From positions 23,167 through 87,166 of the forward strand of contig JAAELO010000575.1 of assembly GCA_024226555.1 (NCBI GenBank): 64,000 bases of DNA, read 5' to 3'. Below the pieces are notes generated by a model. The model was not told where the DNA came from. It was given only the letters and a program-made list of their open reading frames with translations, and did no database searches. Source of the stretch: Desulfobacterales bacterium (GTDB lineage Bacteria > Desulfobacterota > Desulfobacteria > Desulfobacterales > JAAELO01). Shown piece after piece: positions 18,552-27,426 of the stretch. Numbering within the stretch: the stretch's first letter is position 1; each line of letters begins with the position of its first letter. The position numbers and the translations under genes were made by a program.

Positions 18552-19453
18552 AAGAATTAGTTGTTTTAAGTGGTAAAGGCGGCACTGGAAAAACGAGTAT
18601 TACCGCATCCCTTTCATATTTTGCAGAAGACAAAGTTCTTTGTGATGCTGATGTGGATGCATCAAACCTTCATCTGCTTCTTAATCCGGATATTATTGAA
18701 AGATATGAATTTGAGGGTGGTAAAGAAGCATCAATTTTAGAAGAGGATTGCACAAGGTGTGGAATTTGTATTGATCTTTGTAAATTTGGAGCCATCAAAG
18801 ACTTCAGAATCGACCCTATCCTTTGTGAAGGATGTTCTGTTTGTTTTAATTTCTGTCCTGATGATGCGATTGATTTTGAAACAAAGGTCTGTGGGGAATG
18901 GTTTATGTCAAATACCCGCTTTGGTCGATTAGTACATGCAAGACTTGGAATAGCAGAGGAAAACTCTGGTAAATTAGTAACAAAAGTAAGATCTGCAGCC
19001 AGAGAGTACGCAAAAAATAACAATATTGAACTTATTATTACCGATGGTCCTCCAGGTACAGGATGCCCTGTTATAGCCTCCATGAGCAATGCCTCACTAA
19101 TCTTGCTTGTAACAGAGCCAACTGTATCTGGACACCACGATTTTTTAAGAATTGCAGACCTTGCAGAGCATTTTAAAATTCCACACCTGCTCTGTGTTAA
19201 TAAATTTGATCTCAATATTGATAAAACACTTGAGATCGAGAATGAAGCAAAGAAACGGGGAATACCCGTTTTAAACAGAATTCCTTTTGATCCGATCTTC
19301 ACAGATGCCATGGTAGAGCAGAAAACAGTTGTGGAATTTGCACCAAATTCTTCAATTTTAGAGGAGTTAAAAAGGCTTTATGATGAAATTTTTTCATCAG
19401 TTAACGAAATAAAAAATAAAAAAATAGAACTTATAAAATTAGAGGAGAAGTAG
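18548..19453 (+). CDS. MinD-superfamily P-loop ATPase with inserted 2x[4Fe-4S] ferredoxin domain (second of pair)
   Basis: This 301-residue paralogue of the preceding gene has Walker A SGKGGTGKTS (8-17), cluster cysteines C68/C71/C74/C78 and C93/C96/C99/C103, and switch ITDGPPGTGCPVIASM. The ATGA overlap with the first ATPase suggests a fixed-ratio heterodimer. The two ferredoxin modules should carry four [4Fe-4S] clusters between them. It is followed directly by a NifX-like gene. The family call is firm; the exact reaction is unknown. Confidence 0.92.
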   Translation: MKELVVLSGKGGTGKTSITASLSYFAEDKVLCDADVDASNLHLLLNPDIIERYEFEGGKEASILEEDCTRCGICIDLCKFGAIKDFRIDPILCEGCSVCFNFCPDDAIDFETKVCGEWFMSNTRFGRLVHARLGIAEENSGKLVTKVRSAAREYAKNNNIELIITDGPPGTGCPVIASMSNASLILLVTEPTVSGHHDFLRIADLAEHFKIPHLLCVNKFDLNIDKTLEIENEAKKRGIPVLNRIPFDPIFTDAMVEQKTVVEFAPNSSILEELKRLYDEIFSSVNEIKNKKIELIKLEEK

Positions 19454-19834
19454 ATGAAAGATGGAAGAATAGCAATCCCTTCCAATGGTGAAGGTGGCCT
19501 TGAGGGAACAAGATCCGGACATTTTGGACATTGTGATGTTTTTACTTTTGTAGATGTTAAAGATGGTGAAATTATAAATACTGAAGTTTTAAAAAATGAA
19601 GGTCATGTACAGGGTGGATGCATGGTTCCCGTTAATCTTCTTTCAAGCCATAATGTAAAAGCCCTTATTGTTGGTGGAATTGGCATGAGGCCTCTCATGG
19701 GTTTTAAACAGGTCGGAATCGACGTTTACCACGATGGTGAAAGAATGGATATAAAACCTGTTGTTGAAGATTTAATTAATGGAACACTGGCAGCAATTAA
19801 AGATGATCAGGTATGTGGTGGCGGCCAACATTGA
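19454..19834 (+). CDS. NifX/NifB-like dinitrogenase cofactor family protein
   Basis: This 126-residue member of the metal-sulfur cluster-binding fold has RSGHFGHCDVFTFVDV (about 20-35), HVQGGCMVPVNLLSSHNVKALIVGGIGMRPL (about 53-83, the typical GG(C) loop) and a C-terminal VCGGGQH. Proteins with this HFGHC/GGC pattern commonly sit beside MinD/Mrp ATPases. It starts immediately after the second ATPase (stop and ATG adjacent, GGAGAAG upstream). Confidence 0.88.
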   Translation: MKDGRIAIPSNGEGGLEGTRSGHFGHCDVFTFVDVKDGEIINTEVLKNEGHVQGGCMVPVNLLSSHNVKALIVGGIGMRPLMGFKQVGIDVYHDGERMDIKPVVEDLINGTLAAIKDDQVCGGGQH

Positions 19835-19889
19835 TAACGACTTGATTTTGATTAATACAAAATAAAGAGTAAGCTTTGAACTCTTTTTA

Positions 19890-20103
19890 ATAAAGGAAAC
19901 CCTCTAAGAAATAAAAACACGACAACAATGAAAAGCAAACATAATTTTGCCGTTTTTGTTTTTATATTATTTCGTCCGAGGTTATCATAACTAATTAGGA
20001 TTTTGAGATGAAATACAAGGCATAAAAGAGTGAAGACGTATGTCTTTTTATACTTCGAACTCTTTTTAACACAGTATTTCGCCCAAAAGACAATTATTAA
20101 AGG
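19890..20103. repeat. Diverged fold-back repeat inside the Orp-like operon
   Basis: This 200-bp imperfect palindrome lies between two NifX-like genes. AAAGGAAACCCTCTAAGAAATA on the left is partly mirrored at the right by ACAATTATTAAAGGAG. The core (AAATACAAGGCATAAAAG, then TACTTCGAACTC) matches family-A and 3328-3425 sequences. It supplies the region just before the ribosome site of the gene at 20111. Confidence 0.5.
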
Positions 20104-20110
20104 AGTGAAC

Positions 20111-20470
20111 ATGAAAATTGCTGTTACCTCTCAAGGTGCTACCCTTGAATCCAAAATGGACCCAAGGTTTGGAAGAGCAGCTTACATAATGATCGTTGAT
20201 AGTGAAACAATGGCTTTTGAAGTATTTGATAATAGTGAAAATGCAAATGCTCTGAAAGGTGCAGGTATTAAGACTTCAGTTCTGATATCTGAAAATGGTG
20301 CAAAAGTCCTTCTTACAGGCTATTGTGGCCCTAATGCTTTTAAAACTCTTCATACCGGAGGTTTAAAAGTAGTAAATGATGTAAATGGTTCTGTCAAGGA
20401 AGCTGTTTTGGCTTTTAATGATGGAATTTTTACCTATTCAGAGGGCCCAAACAAAGACGGACATTGGTAA
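20111..20470 (+). CDS. NifX/NifB-like protein, closest in size to orange protein
   Basis: This 119-residue NifX-fold protein has MKIAVTSQGATLESKMDPR at its start, FGRAAYIMIVDSETM, then NALKGAGIKTSVLISENGAKVLLTGYCGPNAF. The pattern (QG..L...DPRFGRA..., then G..GPNAF) is that of Desulfovibrio orange protein and similar single-domain cluster binders. The frame is open back to 20030, but AGGAGTGAAC precedes the ATG at 20111 and the upstream stretch is repeat DNA, so 20111 is the start. It is the last gene of the operon before a terminator, though a separate promoter cannot be excluded given the 276-base gap. Confidence 0.85.
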   Translation: MKIAVTSQGATLESKMDPRFGRAAYIMIVDSETMAFEVFDNSENANALKGAGIKTSVLISENGAKVLLTGYCGPNAFKTLHTGGLKVVNDVNGSVKEAVLAFNDGIFTYSEGPNKDGHW

Positions 20471-20482
20471 AACTCCCTAAAA

Positions 20483-20515
20483 AACCTCTGGTGAATTTAT
20501 TCACCGGGGGTTTTT
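20483..20515 (+). terminator. Terminator of the Orp-like operon
   Basis: A GC-containing stem (AACCTCTGGTGAA with TTCACCGGGGGTT, with G-U pairs) is followed by TTTTT, 12 bases after the last gene. Confidence 0.85.
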
Positions 20516-20839
20516 GCAAATCATTTCAAAAAAATCGTGTTTTTTGGTCTTGCCCCATCTAAATTTTTAGTTTTTGTAAAAAACCCTGAATATTTTTCAC
20601 AAAGCCAGCGCTATTTTAAGCATATATTCTACTCTGAAAAACAGAGGTCTTTGAAATAAATTGGTTCTAACAAAACATGACCTTAATATAACCAGGCCAA
20701 CCTTTATATTGGAATAGGACTATCCAGATTTTTTATTGATCATTTCCAGTATTTGTAGTTAAATATAAATGATTCTTAAAAATATTCAATACAACCTTAG
20801 ACAATAAAAAAGTATTTTTATTAAAAATAGTGGGTCTAC
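20516..20839. other. Intergenic region without a gene
   Basis: AT-rich DNA with no open frame, repeat or operator I can recognise. It presumably carries the promoter of the binding-protein gene at 20840. Confidence 0.4.
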
Positions 20840-21589
20840 ATGCGAATTTTACTTACTTTCTTTATTATATTTCTCTGTTTTTCAAATGTTTATGCTCAAA
20901 ACTGCAAGGAACTAAGAGTATCTGGAGCTGTGGGATGGAACCCTATAGTAGTTAAAAATAAGAACGAAATAGCTGGTATCGCCTATGATTTAGCTAAAGA
21001 GATTGGTAGGAAATTAGATATACCTGTTAAATTCATAAATCTCCCCTGGAAACGCATGCTGCGATATCTTAAGCAAGGGGAAATTGATGTCATTTTAGGT
21101 ATATACTGGACGAAAAAAAGGTCTGAAATTTATCATTATTCCTCATCATTTTTACAAAATGAAACCAGAATTTTTGTTCTTAAAAAAAAGAGATTCTCCT
21201 TCAAAAAGTTTGAAGACTTGATCGGCCTAAGGGGAGATATTCCACCTGGTGGTAGTTTTGGAGATAAATTCGATAAATATTCAAAAAAATATCTGACTAT
21301 TAGTGAAGTTAAAGATAAACATGCAAGAATCAAAAGGCTCCTCCTGGGACGTAGTCACTATTTTGTCTCAGATTACTATGACTCTGCGTTCTTTCTTCAC
21401 AAAAAGGGCCTGAATGATAAAATAGTCCCCTTACCCAAGGTTATATCAAAAATACAAGTCTATTTTGCGATCTCCAGAAAATCAAAATGCCCAAATATTG
21501 CTGCAGACATTACTAACTATATTGAGAGATTTAAAAATGATGGCACATTAAAATCTTTTAAAAACAAGTATCGTCTCAAACATCATTAA
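20840..21589 (+). CDS. Periplasmic family-3 solute-binding protein (orphan), paralogue of 36313
   Basis: This 249-residue protein has a signal peptide (about 1-19, VYA cleavage) and the PBPb/SBP_bac_3 fold: GIAYDLAKEIGRKLDIPVKF, INLPWKRMLRYLKQGEIDVI, GIYWTKKRSEIYHYSSSF, then a C-terminal YIERFKNDGTLKSFKNKY. The family binds amino acids or similar small polar ligands. No permease, ATPase or sensor kinase is nearby, so it may serve a distant transporter or be a free scavenger. It is closely similar along its length to the protein at 36313. Confidence 0.85.
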   Translation: MRILLTFFIIFLCFSNVYAQNCKELRVSGAVGWNPIVVKNKNEIAGIAYDLAKEIGRKLDIPVKFINLPWKRMLRYLKQGEIDVILGIYWTKKRSEIYHYSSSFLQNETRIFVLKKKRFSFKKFEDLIGLRGDIPPGGSFGDKFDKYSKKYLTISEVKDKHARIKRLLLGRSHYFVSDYYDSAFFLHKKGLNDKIVPLPKVISKIQVYFAISRKSKCPNIAADITNYIERFKNDGTLKSFKNKYRLKHH

Positions 21590-21606
21590 ATTGAAAAGTT
21601 AAACCT

Positions 21607-21888
21607 ATGCTTTGTGAACATCTGAAAGAAATTGAAGAAGAAATTATAAACAACGATTACACCGAAACATTCCGGGGAAAGTCATGGACTGACAACTGTA
21701 GGGAATGGGTCTATTTTGATGTTGTTTTGGATTTAAAAAAATTAAATGAAAATTTTAAGTTAAATCCCTGTATTGAATTTCATGAGAATACAGATCCAAG
21801 ATCTGGCCTTGAGAAAGGTCTTTTTTGTTCAAAATGTCAGGATGGAATAATGGGAAATATTTCAGGAGAAGAAACCTTTCCTGCATGA
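21607..21888 (+). CDS. Hypothetical protein, 93 aa
   Basis: This small soluble acidic protein has a central GKSWTDNCREWVYFDVVLDL (about 24-43), ending near a CSKCQ motif (about 75-79). I recognise no family. It starts 17 bases after the binding-protein stop on the same strand, so it may be co-transcribed. Homologous-looking short proteins with a DNCREWVYFD core occur as hypotheticals; no role can be given. Confidence 0.6.
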   Translation: MLCEHLKEIEEEIINNDYTETFRGKSWTDNCREWVYFDVVLDLKKLNENFKLNPCIEFHENTDPRSGLEKGLFCSKCQDGIMGNISGEETFPA

Positions 21889-22016
21889 ATCAACAAATGT
21901 TTAGTTTGATCCAGAATTTAAACTACATCTATCTATTCCTTTCAAGAAATCTATAAAGAGTTCAAAAATATCTTACAATAAGAAAAAAAGTATGCGCTTT
22001 TAGCTGATGGACAATT

Positions 22017-25000
22017 ATGGCGATTTTGATTATAAAAGTATCTGTAAATAGCAAATTCAAAAATGAGATAAACATAAAACAGATGATAAACGATATAAAA
22101 ATATTAAAATCAAAACTAATGATCCCAAGATCTGATCAAACTATCAGACGGGAAAGACTTGACGGGCTTCTGTCCTCTTTTTCTGACAAAAAACTAACTA
22201 AAATAACTGCTGGTGCAGGGTTTGGAAAAACAACACTGATTTCTCAATTTGCTGTGGGAATCGAGGCAAACACAGTATGGTACAGAATCGATACCATGGA
22301 AAATGATTACATTCTTTTTATACATTACCTGATTTCAGGAATAAAAAAATATTTAAACGGTTTTGGTGATGAAACCCTGCAGAAAATTAAACTGACTGAA
22401 AACCCCGAAACAGATTACTCAGACATCTTTACTTTCTTTTTGAGTGAGCTTGAAAAAATAGAAGATCAGAAATTCCTCATTATTCTGGATGACTTTCATC
22501 ATATTCATGAAAACAGAAAGATTCAGTTTTTCATTGAATATCTGATTGAAAATCTGCCAGACAGTTTTCACATCATGATACTGAGCAGAACTGAACCTGA
22601 AATTTCAGTATCAAAATTTATTTCAACTGGTGAGGTTACAGAGATTGTCGAAAAAGATCTTGTATTTACAATAGAAGAAGTAAAATCTCTTTACCTGACA
22701 CAGTTCAATATAGAAGTTGAAGATATTAAATTTAAAGAACTGCATTCTCAAACTCAGGGCTGGGCAGCAGGTTTATTACTACTTTACCATTCCATCAATA
22801 GTAACAAAAATTTAGAAATCAGTTCGCAACTCAATAATATAAAGGGTTCTCCCAGAATATTTTTCAACTATATTAATGAGAATATATATAAAGATCTACC
22901 TGCTGATAAAAAGGAATTTTTGAACAAAACATCTATTTTAAACAACATGAATGTTGATTCATGTAATGATCTGCTTGAAATACATAATGCCGGGCAAATA
23001 TTAGCTGGGCTTGAAAAAGATCATCTTTTTACTGTTTCTGTTGATGATGAAAGAGGGTCATTTTTTTATCATCACCTTTTTAGGGATTACCTCCGGTATA
23101 AACTTGCTTCCGAAAATGACAGAAAGGCAATTATTAATCTAAATGTTCGGGCTGCAAGGTTCCTTGAAAAGAATGATGAACAGGAAGAGGCTCTGAATCA
23201 TTATCTTTTTGCAAAAAAATATGATGAAATTGTCAGGATATTAAGCGACCTTGCTAAAAATCATTTGATCGTATCCCGTGTAAATATGTTCCAGTCAATA
23301 CTAAATAAGATCCCGATTGAACTTAAGAAATGCGAACCATGGATTCTGTATAGTCAGGGTATTATTAATCTTTTTAACGGAATGCTTGATGATACCAGAA
23401 AAAATTTTGATTCTGCTCTTGTTTTATTCCTGCAAAACAATATTGAAAGCGGGATAAATAACTGTGAATCTTATCTGGCAAATCTTGATTTTCAGTCCGG
23501 GCTGTTTATAGAAGCTGAAAAAAAGTATCAAAAAATACTTCAGAAAGACTCTCTTGAGCCTGTTGTACGTTTAGATGCTTTAGGTTTCGTATGCTGCATT
23601 AACATATACATTGGAAATCTTGAAAAAACAGATACGTATTTTGAGGAAGCTGATGAGTTAATCAAGGAATTAAGTGATACTAACGTTCAGGATTTTTTCA
23701 GAACTGTATTTCTGATTCACAAAGCAGCTCAAAAATTTGTGCTCGGCGATTATAAAGAAGCTTATTATTTATCAAAAAATGCTGAAAAGATATTATCTCC
23801 AAAATTCTTACATCCTAAGATTCACTTGCTTTATTATCAACAGTTTGCAAGGACATGCTACCACCTTGGCTATTTTAATGAAGGCCTTGAAAGCGCATCA
23901 AAAGGAATTCAAATATTAGAGAACAAAGATAATGAAGATGTTTTTATGAAAGCCTGGTGTTATGTTGGACTCGCATTAAACCATGAGGGTCTTAATGAAA
24001 CTGTTAAATCTATATCTTTTGCAGAAAAGGCTCTTAGTACTTTCAAAATCCTGAATTACCTCTGGGGAGTTGCTACTTCATATTTTGTTCTATCAAGGAT
24101 ATACCAAAAAACAGGCGATATAGACCATGCAGAAAGTTTCGTTAACAAAGGGATAGAAATTTCAGGTACAGTTGAGATGAAATCTGTCAAAATCGACCTT
24201 CAGCTTAGATTAGTATGTATAGATATTGAAAACAAAAGAGTATCAAATGCATATCAGTTGTTAGAAGAACTTTTTAAGGAATCCATACAATCTATTTCGC
24301 ACCTTGCTTGCTATTATTACTATATAAGCTGCTGTGAATTTCTTGATGGGAAAAAGAATAACTCGATAGAATCCATGATAAAATCTCTGGATTTATGCGA
24401 GCAAAACAGTTTCAATTTCTGGGAAATTGGTCTTAATGCTATTCAGTTTAAAATACTTGCACAAATATACATTTCCGGAAAAAAGGTTGAGTACCTCCAT
24501 GACATCTTATTAAAAGCATCAGTCGATAATACAACAACACTAATTAAAGCTATTCAAAAAAAGGATGTAAATGCTTCTAACAGAATTGAAAAACACCTGA
24601 ATCTCAGTAGTGTTGTTTTAAATAAGTCTTTATCTGCAAATCTATTGGGAAAATTCAGGACTTTTGTGAATGAAAAAGAGGTCGTTGATAAGTCATGGAC
24701 GAGTAAAAAAGCACTTACACTTTGTAAATACCTTCTTACATTTAGAAACAAGGGATTTATTAAAAAAGAGATTTTAATGGAACTTCTGTGGCCGGAGAGT
24801 GATCCTGTAAAAACTGCCAAAAGGTTCCATGTTGCACTTGCTGCTTTAAGAAAAATTCTTGAACCTGAAATCAAAAGAGGTGTTCCTTCATCATTCATAA
24901 ATAGCTCAGGGGATTCTTATTGTTTAAACATTGGAAATAAAGGGCAAATTGACACAGAGATTTTCATTAAAGAATCTGAAAAGGGAAAAAAGGAATCCGA

Positions 25001-25379
25001 TCCCGGCAAAATGATTAAACATTTAGAAAAAAGTATATCGAAATACAAGGGTGATTTTCTGGAAGAAGATCCTTTTGCTGATTGGTGTATGGATATGCGG
25101 GAATCATTAAAACATGAATATCTCACAGTTCTATCCAAAATTATTTCTTATTATGAAGATAAAAAAGAATATTTAAAATGCATAGAATTTTCCAACAAAT
25201 ATTTAGCTGAAGATAAATACGCAGAAAATATCTACAGAAAACTTATGAGTTTCCATTATAAATCTGAAAACAAAGCTATGGTGACAAAAACATTTGAGAA
25301 ATGTAAAAAAAGAATAACTGAAGAATTTGATTGCCTAGATGATGAGACTATTGAGCTGTTTACTCGTTTAAAGGGATAA
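22017..25379 (+). CDS. Giant MalT-like signal-transduction ATPase with C-terminal BTAD DNA-binding output
   Basis: This 1120-residue regulator opens with a STAND-type NTPase: KSKLMIPRSDQTIRRERLD, Walker A AGAGFGKTT (about 65-73), LIILDDFHHIHEN (Walker B, about 153-165) and QGWAAGLLLLYHS. A long TPR-like helical region spans about 370-840. At the C-terminus is a winged-helix plus BTAD unit (about 870-1110: LGKFRTFVNEKEVVDKSW, LLWPESDPVKTAKRFHVALAALRKIL) instead of the LuxR helix of MalT. Such proteins oligomerise on an inducer and activate transcription. An in-frame ATG at 22083 is an alternative start; neither has a strong ribosome site. The target is unknown. Confidence 0.85.
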   Translation: MAILIIKVSVNSKFKNEINIKQMINDIKILKSKLMIPRSDQTIRRERLDGLLSSFSDKKLTKITAGAGFGKTTLISQFAVGIEANTVWYRIDTMENDYILFIHYLISGIKKYLNGFGDETLQKIKLTENPETDYSDIFTFFLSELEKIEDQKFLIILDDFHHIHENRKIQFFIEYLIENLPDSFHIMILSRTEPEISVSKFISTGEVTEIVEKDLVFTIEEVKSLYLTQFNIEVEDIKFKELHSQTQGWAAGLLLLYHSINSNKNLEISSQLNNIKGSPRIFFNYINENIYKDLPADKKEFLNKTSILNNMNVDSCNDLLEIHNAGQILAGLEKDHLFTVSVDDERGSFFYHHLFRDYLRYKLASENDRKAIINLNVRAARFLEKNDEQEEALNHYLFAKKYDEIVRILSDLAKNHLIVSRVNMFQSILNKIPIELKKCEPWILYSQGIINLFNGMLDDTRKNFDSALVLFLQNNIESGINNCESYLANLDFQSGLFIEAEKKYQKILQKDSLEPVVRLDALGFVCCINIYIGNLEKTDTYFEEADELIKELSDTNVQDFFRTVFLIHKAAQKFVLGDYKEAYYLSKNAEKILSPKFLHPKIHLLYYQQFARTCYHLGYFNEGLESASKGIQILENKDNEDVFMKAWCYVGLALNHEGLNETVKSISFAEKALSTFKILNYLWGVATSYFVLSRIYQKTGDIDHAESFVNKGIEISGTVEMKSVKIDLQLRLVCIDIENKRVSNAYQLLEELFKESIQSISHLACYYYYISCCEFLDGKKNNSIESMIKSLDLCEQNSFNFWEIGLNAIQFKILAQIYISGKKVEYLHDILLKASVDNTTTLIKAIQKKDVNASNRIEKHLNLSSVVLNKSLSANLLGKFRTFVNEKEVVDKSWTSKKALTLCKYLLTFRNKGFIKKEILMELLWPESDPVKTAKRFHVALAALRKILEPEIKRGVPSSFINSSGDSYCLNIGNKGQIDTEIFIKESEKGKKESDPGKMIKHLEKSISKYKGDFLEEDPFADWCMDMRESLKHEYLTVLSKIISYYEDKKEYLKCIEFSNKYLAEDKYAENIYRKLMSFHYKSENKAMVTKTFEKCKKRITEEFDCLDDETIELFTRLKG

Positions 25380-25393
25380 TTCTTTATGAAAAA

Positions 25394-25429
25394 GTTGCAA
25401 AAGCCCTTTTAGAAGAGAACTTTTGCAAC
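25394..25429 (-). terminator. Terminator between convergent genes
   Basis: Ten-bp arms GTTGCAAAAG and CTTTTGCAAC are followed, on the minus strand, by TTTTTC. It lies 20 bases past the stop of the methyltransferase and just after the MalT-like gene, so it may serve both. Confidence 0.75.
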
Positions 25430-25448
25430 TATAAACCTCTATTTTTTT

Positions 25449-26273
25449 CTAAGAAACTATTTTTTCAGCTACAACAAGAATCCTTTTGCTCTTCTCAAGA
25501 ACCGGCGGTGTGGTTTTAGCTTCTTTAATTAATGGCAATGCATATTTTTTACCCATCTCTTCTATTAAAATATCTTTAGATTCCAAAATACCTTTATAAA
25601 CAGCTAATTGCCTTTCTTTCCAACCCTTTGTTTCTTCATAAACCAAAATTTTGAAACCGGATTCATTTAAAGAATCTTTATGATCATCAGGCATAAATGG
25701 AATGTTTCCATCCCAGGAAGTAAATACAAATTTTCCACCTGGTTTTAAAATCCTCCAAATTTCATCAAAGGCTTTAGTCCTGTCAGGTACATGCCAAAGA
25801 GCGTCAATACTTATAGCGCCATCACAACTCTCAGTTCCAAGACCTGTTTCATAAAAGTTTCCTGTTTTAAATTTTGCTCTTCCATTCAAACCAAAATCTT
25901 CAGTTCTGCTATTAGCCGAATTGATAGCATTATCTGAAATATCAACTCCAACAAGAACAGCTCCATTTTTACGAGCAATCCACATTGAAGGGCCACCCCT
26001 GCCACAGGCAATATCTGCGAAACAATCTCCTTTTTTCAGGCTTAAATGATTTGTGATATTATTCAAATCACTCAGTGTAACAAAACTATAATTTTCAACA
26101 TCTTCCGGATATTCATCACCAAAAGCTTTCCTGAAAATCTCTTTAGAATGATTGTTTTTTGTTTGCCCTTCATAAATTATATTGTAGGCATCTCTAAAAT
26201 TCCATTTACCATAGGATAGAAAACATATTAGAGACATTAATCCTTTTTTAACACCTAATTTTAAATTATTCAT
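25449..26273 (-). CDS. Class I SAM-dependent methyltransferase
   Basis: This 274-residue protein has the SAM-binding loop FADIACGRGGPSMWIARK (motif I), GVDISDNAINSA (motif II), DGAISIDALWHVPDR (motif IV region) and IWRILKPGGKFVFTSW, typical of small-molecule methyltransferases of the UbiE/SAM type. The substrate is unknown. The frame opens at a TTG six codons earlier (26291); the ATG at 26273, preceded by GTGGGG, seems the better start. The FMN-reductase-type gene lies 83 bases upstream on the same strand. Confidence 0.85.
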   Translation of the reverse strand: MNNLKLGVKKGLMSLICFLSYGKWNFRDAYNIIYEGQTKNNHSKEIFRKAFGDEYPEDVENYSFVTLSDLNNITNHLSLKKGDCFADIACGRGGPSMWIARKNGAVLVGVDISDNAINSANSRTEDFGLNGRAKFKTGNFYETGLGTESCDGAISIDALWHVPDRTKAFDEIWRILKPGGKFVFTSWDGNIPFMPDDHKDSLNESGFKILVYEETKGWKERQLAVYKGILESKDILIEEMGKKYALPLIKEAKTTPPVLEKSKRILVVAEKIVS

Positions 26274-26355
26274 GTTGCCCCACTTTATCAAAACTTTATG
26301 GTTAAAACTGAGCCGGACTTAAATCTGGCAAATTGCTCTTTTTTATGGGTTTAAA

Positions 26356-27426
26356 TCAGGCATCCTTTTTGAACAATTCCAGCATAAGTGACAAATCACC
26401 AGAAACTGTGTATTTTTCCTCCATGAACATCTTTTCTCCATCAGCTTTTTGGGTCATAATATCCATCCACAAATCAAAAGGCGCTTTAATTAAAACCTCA
26501 GGAGAATTATTACCTCCTTTTTTTGCTTCTATATTGTCTTTTGTAATATCAAAATAACAGGATTCATTAGTTTTACCGTTAAAATCAAATTGCAATACAA
26601 CTTTTCCATCACCAGCGGCTTTTGAGTTAACCCCATAAGGAAAAAGTAACATAAATTCTTCAACAGTTTCAGCGCGGGGAACAAGCCCTTTTTCTGAGAA
26701 TTCTTTAACTGTCACACCTTCAGCAATGCAACTTTTCCAGAAGATGTTACCTAACTTAGCAAATCGCTGTGGATTATGGAGCGGCTGCTTAATTCTTGAC
26801 ATGGTATCCTTTGTTATTTTCCCGGATGCAACTAATTCCATCCCGGCCTTAGATGTGGCATCAAGTACATCTTTTAATTTATCTGTATATAAATGATTCA
26901 CAAGGGATTCTGCATCCGCCCGGAATATTTCTGCCACAATAGGAGCCTCTTTTCGGGTCAGGCTTTTCAGATATGTTGAAAATGTTTTAAACTCAGAGTC
27001 TTCAGGAAATCCACAAACTGATAGCCATACCGCTTTCGGTACTTTACTTCTTAATGGGTGAAATGTTTTTCCATCTTCATCCTCCTCAAAAAATGGCTGA
27101 ATTGCAGGGAGAAAACGTTCCATTAATGTACTCATAGTGCTGTTCATGGTGTGATTGTAAAGAGGTGTGGCATGAACGACAAGGTCAGCTTCTGTCCATT
27201 TAGGAAAAATCTCTTTTGTCATATCGTCTTTATGGATGCACTTGCCGGGAGTTTTACTCCAGCAAGTAAAGCACCCGATACAATTATTGATTTTCTTATC
27301 ACGCAAATTGATGATTTCAACCTCTGCTCCGGCATTACGCATTCCATGAACAAGAGAATTCAGCATCATCTCTGTTTTACTATGTCCTCCGATACGTGGG
27401 CTTGAATTAATTGCGATTACTTTCAT
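26356..27426 (-). CDS. NAD(P)H-dependent FMN reductase-type flavoprotein fused to an SCP2 domain
   Basis: This 356-residue protein has a flavodoxin-like NADPH-dependent FMN reductase domain (about 1-195: INSSPRIGGHSKTEMML, the NNCIGCFTCW iron-sulfur-flavoprotein cysteines at about 48-57, and ATPLYNHTMNSTMS). The C-terminal SCP2/sterol-carrier-like domain (about 250-355: GKVVLQFDFNGKTNESCYFDI, APFDLWMDIMTQKADGEKMF) forms a hydrophobic pocket in its family. The fusion suggests reduction of a lipophilic or quinone-like substrate. It is preceded by GGAG (AAAGGAGAACATT then ATG) and shares a strand with the downstream methyltransferase. Confidence 0.83.
   Translation of the reverse strand: MKVIAINSSPRIGGHSKTEMMLNSLVHGMRNAGAEVEIINLRDKKINNCIGCFTCWSKTPGKCIHKDDMTKEIFPKWTEADLVVHATPLYNHTMNSTMSTLMERFLPAIQPFFEEDEDGKTFHPLRSKVPKAVWLSVCGFPEDSEFKTFSTYLKSLTRKEAPIVAEIFRADAESLVNHLYTDKLKDVLDATSKAGMELVASGKITKDTMSRIKQPLHNPQRFAKLGNIFWKSCIAEGVTVKEFSEKGLVPRAETVEEFMLLFPYGVNSKAAGDGKVVLQFDFNGKTNESCYFDITKDNIEAKKGGNNSPEVLIKAPFDLWMDIMTQKADGEKMFMEEKYTVSGDLSLMLELFKKDA

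Noticed and set aside
18670..19311. 213-codon open frame on the minus strand
   Set aside because: It lies entirely inside the second MinD-type ATPase, which has clear motifs and operon overlaps; the minus frame is a shadow with low-complexity Ser/Ile content.
20030..20110. N-terminal 27-codon extension of the last NifX-like gene
   Set aside because: The extension lies in repeat DNA; AGGAG just before the ATG at 20111 fixes the start.
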